A stretch of DNA of 64,000 nucleotides from an uncultured Anaerolineae bacterium (GTDB lineage: Bacteria > Chloroflexota > Anaerolineae > J036 > Brachytrichaceae), in contig CALIMH010000003.1 of the NCBI GenBank assembly GCA_938028725.1, positions 62,001-126,000 of the forward strand, in the 5' to 3' direction. Positions 1 through 7,143 of this stretch are shown piece after piece. Position 1 is the stretch's first letter. The number at the start of each line of letters is the position of its first letter. Under the pieces are notes generated by a model, which saw only the letters and a program-made list of their open reading frames with translations, made no database searches and was not told the origin of the DNA. The position numbers were made by a program, and so were the translations under genes.

Positions 1-2475
1 GCTGCGGTCCAACACCCATTCGCCGTCAAACGTGCCGTTGGCGCTCAGCACGATCGGTTGCTCAGCAAGCTGCTGGCCATTAGGGTCGAGGATGCGCAGC
101 GTGATACTTCGGCCGTCCTGCAGCAGGCTATAGCGCGCGTCGCTGAGCGAACGCACCATGCCTTTGTAGAACACGGTTTGACCTGGGCGATACAGCGGCC
201 GATCAGTGTAGAGGTAGGCGAAAGTCTGTTTGAATTCGTAGTTCGCGTCCAGCTTAAACGCGAAAGGCTCGATGTTGTTCGACATATCGCTGGAGACCAG
301 CCCAAACGTGTTCCTGCCAGGTTGGCCGGCGACGGCGTAGAGCCGCTGCAGTGGCGAATAGCCCTCCGGCAGCGCGAAAAGGGCTTGTCCTAGCTGGCCC
401 TCCTCGCCCGAGGTGGTGGCTTGGCCGAGCAGATTGAAATCGGCGTCGTAGAGGGCGATCGGCACGCCGGCCACGGGGCGGCCGGTGGCCAAGTCGGTGG
501 CCCACACCAGCGCACTGCGCTCGCCTTGTTTGAGCGCGAGGTGCAAGCTGTTGACCAGCAAGAAGCCACGCTGCGGCGCATCGGCAAAGCCCTTTGCCTG
601 CGCCAGCTCTGGCGCACTCAGCTCGAGCAGATATATCCCTGTTGGCAATGAGCCGCCGTCTTCCGCTATCGAGAGCATCGTAGTGCCCCCCACGTTCAGA
701 CGCGCATCAAGCCGCACGCTCCAGCGGCGTAGTCGGTTCTGATCGGTGAAAGCGAATTGCTGCAACAGCGTGTAGGCATTTGGCGTGCCGGTGAGGCGGT
801 GAAAATCCTCCAGCGAGAGCCGAGCAAGCTGCGCGTCAATTCGTGATAGGTTCATCCAACGCACCAGCACTTGGGTGGGTCGCAGCGTGCTGTAGGTGCT
901 GACGTTGTTGATGGGCTGCCACACCAGCCTGGGCGGATAGGGCGCCGTCCTAAAGCGCACCACCGTCTCCTTGCCCAACTTCGCGCCATAGCGATCGGCA
1001 ATGTCCGCGCCGATGCGCATCTCGTAGTTGGTGGAAGGTTGCAGGTTCAGGTTGATGTTGAACGTGTTGGCATAGGTGTCGTAGTAGCTAAAGGCGTTGG
1101 TGAAGGTGACCGGCGGGTCGAAGCGCAGATTAGGCAGGATGGTGCTTTCCGCGATCGGCGCGTTGAAACGAATGACGATCTGCCCGCCGAACGCGTCGAA
1201 CAGCGGGTCGGCGCCAACCGGATAGTTCACCGCGCCATCGGTGGGCTGGGTGCTCACCACCGCCGGCAGTGGCACAACCGTGAAGCTGGTGGTGGCAGGT
1301 GAGCGCAACCTGCCGCTTCCGACCTTGGCACGGGCGCTTGCATTGAGAGTGACGCGATAGGTCACCCCCCGCTGATAGTCCTCCTCCGGCACAAACGCCA
1401 TCACCTCCCCCAGCGCGACCGGCGCGTGGCTGTCGGGCGGCACGGGAGGCGGCGAGACGGGCATGATCGCCTCCTGGGGCAAGAAGGGCGGCGCGCTCGG
1501 CTGAGAGGTTGGCTTCTCCTCGGCCCAGCGAAACGTACCCCGCACGGGTGGCTCAATGGTGAAAGCTGCCTGAGCGGACTCGTGATCCATCGGCTGGCTG
1601 AAGGTGACGCTGATGGGCGCGCGCAAGTCCACCCCTGTGGCGCCTGGCGCGGGCGTGAAGGACTTGACCACCGGCTGCGCCACCGTGAACGACCACCCGT
1701 AGTCCACGTCCAAGATGGCGCCGGTGGTGTCTTGCAGGCCCGCTGGCACGCGCACCTCATAGCGCGCGCCTGCTTGGAGCGGCTCGCTGGGGCGGAAGAC
1801 ATACACGCTGGTGTTCAACCACTCCCCGCGCCCCGCCACCGTGGGCGAGATGGTGAACGGCTGTGGCAAGGCAGCTTGCTCGGCCAGCGCCGTCAGCGGC
1901 ACGACCGGCCGATTGAAGATCACCACGATTGGTGAATCGGCGCGCGCATCCTCTGCCCCTGCCATGGGCAGGGTCTGTGCCACGGCCAAGTTGCCCACGG
2001 TGTTCACCAGGAACGATTGAGGCTTTGCCAACGCCACACCCTTGGCGCTGCGCGCCTGCTCCGCCAGCGTCACCTGGTAGCGCGAGGCGGGCTTCCAGCC
2101 CTCCAGCGGAGCGAAGCTCACGACGTTGTCGCTGTCCCAGGTCAAGGCGCCCTGCACCACCTGGCCGTCGTCGCTCAGCACGCGCAGCGCCTGTTCCACT
2201 GATGGGCGGTCCATCGGCTGATCGAACACCAGGCGCAACGGCTGATTGGGCGACAGTTCTTCGCCGCGCGGCGGGGAGGTGTCCACCAACAGTGGATTGG
2301 CGCGGGACGGCACAACCGTCACTGATACCACAGGCGTGCCGTCGGTCGGCGTGAAGAGAGTCACTTGAGGCGTGATCGGCTGCGTCGGCGGTGGGGATTC
2401 ACCCGTGCAGGCGGCGAGCACCAAGCACGCTACCATCGCTGCGCACTGACGGGCCTTGCTTGCATTCGCTCTCAT
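1..2475 (-). CDS. alpha-2-macroglobulin-like lipoprotein, N-terminal part
   Basis: The open frame runs from ATG at 2475 through the left edge, giving 825 residues with no stop. The N terminus has a lipoprotein signal with lipobox LAAC at residues 20-23, so the product should be lipid-anchored outside the cytoplasm. Several Ig-like repeats follow, each with the pattern SF.P..GA.gV....I.V.F.qPMD seen in bacterial Big_5-type domains. Near residue 760 is a macroglobulin MG2-type motif, YTDRPLYRPGQTV. Bacterial alpha-2-macroglobulins are protease-trapping or envelope-defence proteins and usually exceed 1,500 residues, so about half is missing. Whether the thioester motif CxEQ exists cannot be judged here. 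It is the last gene of the minus-strand run after the SanA-like gene, but 248 bases and a candidate promoter separate them. Family fairly sure; function inferred. Confidence 0.85.
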   Translation of the reverse strand, partial: MRANASKARQCAAMVACLVLAACTGESPPPTQPITPQVTLFTPTDGTPVVSVTVVPSRANPLLVDTSPPRGEELSPNQPLRLVFDQPMDRPSVEQALRVLSDDGQVVQGALTWDSDNVVSFAPLEGWKPASRYQVTLAEQARSAKGVALAKPQSFLVNTVGNLAVAQTLPMAGAEDARADSPIVVIFNRPVVPLTALAEQAALPQPFTISPTVAGRGEWLNTSVYVFRPSEPLQAGARYEVRVPAGLQDTTGAILDVDYGWSFTVAQPVVKSFTPAPGATGVDLRAPISVTFSQPMDHESAQAAFTIEPPVRGTFRWAEEKPTSQPSAPPFLPQEAIMPVSPPPVPPDSHAPVALGEVMAFVPEEDYQRGVTYRVTLNASARAKVGSGRLRSPATTSFTVVPLPAVVSTQPTDGAVNYPVGADPLFDAFGGQIVIRFNAPIAESTILPNLRFDPPVTFTNAFSYYDTYANTFNINLNLQPSTNYEMRIGADIADRYGAKLGKETVVRFRTAPYPPRLVWQPINNVSTYSTLRPTQVLVRWMNLSRIDAQLARLSLEDFHRLTGTPNAYTLLQQFAFTDQNRLRRWSVRLDARLNVGGTTMLSIAEDGGSLPTGIYLLELSAPELAQAKGFADAPQRGFLLVNSLHLALKQGERSALVWATDLATGRPVAGVPIALYDADFNLLGQATTSGEEGQLGQALFALPEGYSPLQRLYAVAGQPGRNTFGLVSSDMSNNIEPFAFKLDANYEFKQTFAYLYTDRPLYRPGQTVFYKGMVRSLSDARYSLLQDGRSITLRILDPNGQQLAEQPIVLSANGTFDGEWVLDRS

Positions 2476-2514
2476 AGCAGACACTCCAAAACCATCACCA
2501 CAGGGCACACGTTC

Positions 2515-2542
2515 AGCATAGCATGCCCGCACTGCTGAGCAA
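2515..2542 (-). promoter_or_regulatory. candidate sigma-70-type promoter of the macroglobulin-like gene
   Basis: On the minus strand TTGCTC (2542-2537) and TATGCT (2520-2515) are 16 bases apart, about 40 bases upstream of the ATG at 2475. Each box matches the consensus at four of six bases. A GGAG run follows before the start codon. Support is positional only. Confidence 0.4.
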
Positions 2543-2722
2543 GTTGAGAGGGCGACGCAGGCTTGTGCTGCTGCACGTTGCCCTGTCTGGTCCATGAGTA
2601 AAGACGCTGGTATGGTCGGAGAAGTTCCCGACGTGGGCTTGTCGCGAAGGCAAGATGTTCGCGCCGAAGCCGCTGGCCTCGCTGGGAACGAGGTGGCATG
2701 TGCGCTGTGGCTGGGCGCGCTG

Positions 2723-3376
2723 TCAGTTGACGGCCAGGCGCAGCAGCGCGTGGGCCGTCGCCAGCAGTTCGCGGACCTGCAGCCACGCCATGCCGCGGTA
2801 TGGCCGGGCGTCGGCAACAAAGCCTACGGCGTCTATGCCGACGCCTTTGCAGATGAGCAGGGCGCGCTCGAGGTGAAACGCCTGCGTCACCAGCACGGCG
2901 GAGCGCACGCCGAAGAGGTCATGAGCGCGCCGGCATGTCTCGTAGGTGCTAAGGCCACCACCGTCAAGTTGGATCGCGGCTGGTGGCACACCGAAGCGGA
3001 GCGCCGTCGTGTGCATCACGGCCGGCTCATTGTGGCTGGCGAATCGGCCGTCGCCGCTCATCAGCAACTGACTCACCACGCCAGCCCGATACAGTTGGAC
3101 GGCGGCCGTCACGCGGTCGAAGAGTACAGCGCTCGGTTGGTTGTCGCGCACGCCAGCGCCGAACACGATAGCCGTGGTTCGCCGCGGCACATCTTCCGGC
3201 CGCACGTACACTGCCGGCGATGCCCACTGCGCCACCGCGCTGCGGATCAGCAGCAGCGCGCCCAAGCCAACCAGTGAGCACAACGCTAGTCCGCGCACGA
3301 CCCCACTCGCCACAGCCTCCGAGTATACGGCACGGCGCGAGGAGGATGTGGGAGCGGATCGGCGAGCGCTCACCAC
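2723..3376 (-). CDS. SanA/YdcF-like DUF218 membrane protein
   Basis: The 217-residue protein has one hydrophobic segment at about residues 28-48, then a DUF218-type domain. Visible family marks are the opening VFGAGVRDNQPS, the D-R pair that follows, LMSGDG, and an STYETC segment where the family usually has E/S-T..N. SanA and YdcF proteins act at the cytoplasmic membrane in envelope integrity, and their biochemical role is poorly known. The start is GTG at 3376 with a second GTG directly after it. It lies 15 bases after the cytidine deaminase stop, so it probably belongs to the glmU run. Family call good; function uncertain. Confidence 0.8.
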   Translation of the reverse strand: MVSARRSAPTSSSRRAVYSEAVASGVVRGLALCSLVGLGALLLIRSAVAQWASPAVYVRPEDVPRRTTAIVFGAGVRDNQPSAVLFDRVTAAVQLYRAGVVSQLLMSGDGRFASHNEPAVMHTTALRFGVPPAAIQLDGGGLSTYETCRRAHDLFGVRSAVLVTQAFHLERALLICKGVGIDAVGFVADARPYRGMAWLQVRELLATAHALLRLAVN

Positions 3377-3391
3377 GCGCGACCGCTGCTT

Positions 3392-3943
3392 TTACTGCTT
3401 GGCCTTGGTGCGCCTGCGCCGGGCGGGGCTTTGCGAGGACAAGTTGGCAGGCGTGAACGCCTCCGGCAACAGCTCAGCCACGGTGGTGAGCCGATAAGCG
3501 CCGCGGCCATCCGCCACGATCACCACCGTGTCCAGCCCGAACTCGGCCATGAACTGGCGGCAAGCGCCGCACGGCGTGCCGCCGTCGTCGGTGACGACCG
3601 CCACCGCGCGGAAGCGGCGCTCACCCTCGCTGGCCGCTTTCACGTAAGCGGTGCGCTCAGCGCAGATGCTCAGGCCATAGGAGGCGTTCTCCACGTTGGC
3701 CCCACAAAACATCTGTCCCGACTCAGCCAACAACGCCGCGCCCACGCGATAGCCGGAGTAGGGCGCATACGCTTTGGTGCGCGCTTCATTCGCTAGCGAG
3801 ACGAGGGTGCGAATGGTCTCCTCGGGCAGTCCTGCCGATGAGCTTGGGGTTGCTGTTGGCGGATGAGCGCGGGGGTGGCTCAGCTGCTTTGGGTGCGCTT
3901 TTAGCGTGGGCTTGGGCTTGCTCCGTCTGGTCATGTTGGTCAT
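3392..3943 (-). CDS. cdd: cytidine deaminase
   Basis: This zinc enzyme deaminates cytidine and deoxycytidine to uridine in pyrimidine salvage. The catalytic signatures are intact: CAERTA (zinc Cys plus proton-shuttle Glu) and PCGACRQ (two zinc Cys), with APYSGYRVGAAL before them. Homotetrameric Cdd proteins are usually about 130 residues; here the frame gives 183. The only ATG codons are at 3943 and 3934, inside the 3' end of the upstream CNNM/CBS gene, so about 45 Ser/Pro/Lys-rich residues are read in a second frame of that gene (158-base overlap). There is no ATG, GTG or TTG between 3934 and the conserved domain, only CTG codons. The true start may therefore be CTG, or the overlap may be real. 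Confidence 0.88.
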   Translation of the reverse strand: MTNMTRRSKPKPTLKAHPKQLSHPRAHPPTATPSSSAGLPEETIRTLVSLANEARTKAYAPYSGYRVGAALLAESGQMFCGANVENASYGLSICAERTAYVKAASEGERRFRAVAVVTDDGGTPCGACRQFMAEFGLDTVVIVADGRGAYRLTTVAELLPEAFTPANLSSQSPARRRRTKAKQ

Positions 3944-5225
3944 GGGTCACCTTCGCTTTCACAATGCGGCGGTCTTTCACTTCCAAGACTTCGATGTGCA
4001 GGTCTCCCCAACGAAACGACTCGCCCGTGGAAGGCACTTTGCCCAGCTGGTCGTAGATGAAACCGCCCAGCGTGTCGCTTTCGTCTTCGGGCAGGTTGGC
4101 GTGCAGCAGCTTGTTCACGTCGCTGATGTGGATGCCGGCGTCAAAAATGTAGCCTTGCTGGTCGGGCAGCGGCACAAATTCGGGCTCCTCGGCGTCGAAC
4201 TCATCCTGAATCTCGCCGACGATCTCCTCCAGGATGTCCTCGATGGTGATCAAGCCGGCAGTGCCGCCGAACTCATCCACGACGATCGCTATGTGCACGC
4301 GCGCCTTCTGCAGCTCTTGCAACAAGTCGCTCAGTGGCTTGGACTCTGGCGTGAAGAAGGCGGGGCGCACCAGCTCGCTGATGGGAGGCGTTTGCTTATC
4401 GCGCAGGCAATGCAGCAAATCTTTCGCATACAGGATGCCCACGATGTCGTCAATCGTCCCGCGGTAAATGGGGATGCGCGAGTGGCCGGCTTTGATCACC
4501 ACATCCAACGCGTCCTCGAAAGGCGTGTCAACCTCCAGCGCCACCACGTCAATGCGCGGCACCATCACCTCGCGCGCGACCGTGTCGCCGAAGTCCAACA
4601 CGGAGAGGATCATCTCCTTCTCCTCCTCCTCGATCAGGCCCTCCTCCTCGCTGGCGTCCACCATGGTCTTGATCTCCTCCTCGGTGACCAGTGTGGCGCC
4701 TTCGCGCCTTTGCCCGCCCATCGGGATCGCCAGCAAGTTACTCAGCACAACAGCGAAGCGGACAAACGGGGCGAGCAACCACTGGGCCATGCGGACGGGA
4801 TGGGCGAGCGCCAGCGCCAACCGCTCGCTGTAGCGCACGCCGAGCGCCTCCGGAGCCAGCCGGCCGGCTACGAACAGCACCAGCGCGCTGCCGAACATCA
4901 ACAGCGCAAACGCCAGGCCGCGCGCCCAGGCTTGCTCACCGATAGCACTGCGCGCGAGCGCCTCGGCGCGCCCCATCAAGCCTAACGTGACAGCACCGAC
5001 GGCGAACACCAGGCTGATCAGGCTGCCCACTTCGGCGGTGGCGAGCAACTGGCCGGAGTGCTCAGTGAGCTGGCGCACGGCGCGTGCGGAGGCAATGCCC
5101 TTCTGCTCCAGCTCGATCAGCCGCGCACGGCGCATGTTGATCAGCGCGCTGCGGGCCAAGCTGAAGAATGCTCGCCCAGCCGCAGCCAGGACCGCTACTG
5201 TCAGCAATATCGCATCTTCGGCCAT
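3786..5225 (-). CDS. CNNM/HlyC-CorC family membrane protein with CBS pair
   Basis: The 479-residue protein has the standard order of the family: an N-terminal CNNM (DUF21) membrane domain with several hydrophobic helices (about 1-175), a CBS pair (about 200-330, motifs REVMVPR and HSRIPIY, then VDEFGG), and a CorC_HlyC transporter-associated domain (about 345-430, FDAGIHISDVN and ESDTLGG). Relatives are proposed to export Mg2+ or Co2+ or to sense nucleotides through CBS; hemolysin is a historical label. The final 50 residues are low-complexity, Gln/Ala/Pro-rich, and double as the N-terminal coding region of cdd in another frame. It starts 3 bases after the glmU stop, so co-transcription is likely. 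Confidence 0.9.
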   Translation of the reverse strand: MAEDAILLTVAVLAAAGRAFFSLARSALINMRRARLIELEQKGIASARAVRQLTEHSGQLLATAEVGSLISLVFAVGAVTLGLMGRAEALARSAIGEQAWARGLAFALLMFGSALVLFVAGRLAPEALGVRYSERLALALAHPVRMAQWLLAPFVRFAVVLSNLLAIPMGGQRREGATLVTEEEIKTMVDASEEEGLIEEEEKEMILSVLDFGDTVAREVMVPRIDVVALEVDTPFEDALDVVIKAGHSRIPIYRGTIDDIVGILYAKDLLHCLRDKQTPPISELVRPAFFTPESKPLSDLLQELQKARVHIAIVVDEFGGTAGLITIEDILEEIVGEIQDEFDAEEPEFVPLPDQQGYIFDAGIHISDVNKLLHANLPEDESDTLGGFIYDQLGKVPSTGESFRWGDLHIEVLEVKDRRIVKAKVTHDQHDQTEQAQAHAKSAPKAAEPPPRSSANSNPKLIGRTARGDHSHPRLASE

Positions 5226-5228
5226 AGC

Positions 5229-6620
5229 TCACGCCGAGGCGTCGCCCGCGGAGGCTGGGGCATCCAGGGTGCGCTCCAGCCGGCGCGCCGGCACGCCGAC
5301 CACCGTGACGCCCGGAGGGACGTCGCGGGTGACCACAGCGCCGGCGCCGGTGCGTGCGCCATCGCCCACCGTCACCGGCGCGACCAGCATGGTGTCGCTG
5401 CCGATGAACACATCGCTGCCGATGTGGGTGTGGTGCTTGCGTTGGCCGTCGTAGTTGCACGTGACCATGCCCGCGCCCAAATTGGTGCGCTCGCCAACGG
5501 TCGCATCGCCCAGGTAGCTGAAGTGGCCCATCGCGCTATCTGCGCCGAGCGTGCTGTTTTTGATCTCGGCGAAGTTGCCCACATGCGCGCGACGGCCCAC
5601 GCGCGCCCCGCGCCGCAGGTGTGCGAACGGGCCAACGTCAGCATCATCCTCCACCTGAGCATCCTCGAGCACGGAGTAGGTGATCACCACACGGTCGCCG
5701 ATCTGGGCGTTGATCAACGTGCTGTTGGGGCCGATCACACAGCCGCTGCCGATGCGCGTGTGGCCACGCAGGTGGGTGTTGGGCTCGATGCGCGTGTCGG
5801 GGCCGATCTGCACGTCCGGCTCAATGTAAATGGTTTCGGGATGGGCGAGCGTCACGCCGTTCAGCATGTGGCGCAGGTTGATGCGCCGGCGCAACGCCGC
5901 CTCAGCCTGCGCCAGGTCAGCGCGCGTGTTCACGCCCAAGCATTCCTCGGCATCCTCCACAGGCAAGCCGATCACGGCGCGGCCGGATTGGTGGGCGACC
6001 GCCACCAGGTCGGTGAGGAAGTATTCGCCGTTGTGCGGGTTGGGGTGCACGTGCTCCAGCGCCTCCCACAGCCAACGGCCATCGAAGCAATAGACGCCGG
6101 CGTTGACCTCGCGGATGGCGCGCTCCGCCTCGCTGCACGCCACCTCCTCCACCACGCGGAGCACGCGCCGGCCATCCGCGTCGCGCACAATGCGCCCGTA
6201 GCCGTGCGGCTGGCTCAGCGTCATGGTCAGCAGCACAGCGGCGGCAGCGCTCTCAACCCGCGTGCGCACCAAAGCGCGGAGCGTCTCGGTGCGCAGTAGC
6301 GGCACGTCTCCACACGTCACCAGCACGTGCTCCGCCTGAGCGCCGCGGGCCTGCAGCAGTGCATGGGCGGTGCCCAGCGGCGGGTCTTGCACCACACACG
6401 CGCCGCGCGAGCCAACCAGCTCACGAACCGCTAGCATGTCCGGGCCAATAACCACCGTGATTGGGCCGAGCGGCGCGGCTGTGCGCAGCACATGTTCTAG
6501 CATTGGCTGCCCAAGCAGAGGGTGCAACACTTTGGGCAGCGTGGACTTCATGCGAGTCCCTCTCCCCGCAGCAAGGATGACGATTCGCGCGTGACTGGAG
6601 GGGTCGTTGTCAACAGTCAT
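5229..6620 (-). CDS. glmU: bifunctional GlmU: UDP-GlcNAc pyrophosphorylase / GlcN-1-P acetyltransferase
   Basis: GlmU makes UDP-N-acetylglucosamine, the precursor of peptidoglycan and surface glycans. Residues about 12-30 carry the nucleotidyltransferase signature LAAGRGTRMKSTLPKVLH. TCGDVPLL and the metal-binding segment follow, and from about residue 250 a left-handed beta-helix of hexapeptide repeats forms the acetyltransferase domain, with HVGNFAEIKNS and NYDGQRKHHTHIG. The length of 463 fits the family. It heads the minus-strand run glmU, CNNM/CBS, cdd, sanA-like. No clear promoter separates it from the terminator of the upstream tRNA-Gln, and no good Shine-Dalgarno precedes the ATG, so readthrough from the tRNA unit is possible. 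Confidence 0.95.
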   Translation of the reverse strand: MTVDNDPSSHARIVILAAGRGTRMKSTLPKVLHPLLGQPMLEHVLRTAAPLGPITVVIGPDMLAVRELVGSRGACVVQDPPLGTAHALLQARGAQAEHVLVTCGDVPLLRTETLRALVRTRVESAAAAVLLTMTLSQPHGYGRIVRDADGRRVLRVVEEVACSEAERAIREVNAGVYCFDGRWLWEALEHVHPNPHNGEYFLTDLVAVAHQSGRAVIGLPVEDAEECLGVNTRADLAQAEAALRRRINLRHMLNGVTLAHPETIYIEPDVQIGPDTRIEPNTHLRGHTRIGSGCVIGPNSTLINAQIGDRVVITYSVLEDAQVEDDADVGPFAHLRRGARVGRRAHVGNFAEIKNSTLGADSAMGHFSYLGDATVGERTNLGAGMVTCNYDGQRKHHTHIGSDVFIGSDTMLVAPVTVGDGARTGAGAVVTRDVPPGVTVVGVPARRLERTLDAPASAGDASA

Positions 6621-6630
6621 TCAGACCAAA

Positions 6631-6670
6631 CAAAAAACGCAGAATCGAGCTGCCATCTCCTCAATTCTGC
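6631..6670 (-). terminator. intrinsic terminator after tRNA-Gln
   Basis: On the minus strand GCAGAATTGAG pairs with CTCGATTCTGC (11 bp, one G-T wobble, 10-base loop), followed by GTTTTTTG. It sits 11 bases beyond the tRNA-Gln 3' end and only about 10 bases before the glmU start codon. Confidence 0.85.
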
Positions 6671-6681
6671 ATCACCCAAAG

Positions 6682-6753
6682 CTGGGGAGGCTGGATTCGA
6701 ACCAACGATTCCCTGATCCAGAGTCAGGTGCCTTACCACTTGGCCACTCCCCA
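6682..6753 (-). tRNA. tRNA-Gln (anticodon CTG)
   Basis: The 72-base gene folds as a cloverleaf. The acceptor stem TGGGGAG/CTCCCCA is a perfect 7 bp, the anticodon stem is CCTGA/TCAGG with loop CTCTGGA giving anticodon CTG, and the T arm carries GGTTCGAATCC. The discriminator base is G and CCA is not encoded. The window also carries gatB; in many bacteria GatCAB amidates Glu-tRNA(Gln), but nothing here shows which route this tRNA uses. Confidence 0.95.
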
Positions 6754-6765
6754 AACTGTTTAGCT

Positions 6766-6771
6766 ATTCTA
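6766..6771 (-). promoter_or_regulatory. -10 box of tRNA-Gln
   Basis: TAGAAT on the minus strand lies 12 bases before the mature tRNA 5' end, which would leave a leader of about 6 bases. No convincing -35 box is seen. Confidence 0.5.
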
Positions 6772-6871
6772 GCACAACCTTGCTGCGCGCAGCCGGGCGT
6801 TCCCATGTTGCTCTGTGCGTGCCCTGCGACCGCGCGGGGAAGCGCTCAGCTCTCGCCTTTTCAGCACTCGG

Positions 6872-6899
6872 CTTACTGCGTCATCCGATGGTGTATAAT
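6872..6899 (+). promoter_or_regulatory. promoter of tRNA-Ala
   Basis: A consensus TATAAT at 6894-6899 stands 14 bases before the tRNA 5' end. A weak -35 candidate, CTTACT at 6872-6877, is 16 bases upstream. The 122 bases between this box and the tRNA-Gln -10 hold no recognisable gene. Confidence 0.65.
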
Positions 6900-6913
6900 T
6901 AGGTATGTCCATT

Positions 6914-6987
<74 letters not shown>

Positions 6988-7040
6988 TCAAGGCAGGGCG
7001 CACTGCATAGAGCGCGTGGGGCCTTTTTCAGTGATGCAGC

Positions 7041-7076
7041 AGCCCACTTATCCCCTGAGGGATGAGTGGGCTTTTT
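7041..7076 (+). terminator. intrinsic terminator after tRNA-Ala
   Basis: AGCCCACTTATCCC pairs with GGGATGAGTGGGCT (14 bp with one wobble, loop CTGA), directly followed by TTTT. It ends the tRNA-Ala transcript 67 bases before leuS. The leader is too short and lacks the parts of a T-box. Confidence 0.92.
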
Positions 7077-7143
7077 GGATGTGAGCCGTCGCGCGAGGCC
7101 TACAGGATGAACGCGGCGATAATCGGAGGTCAGTTCAACACCG

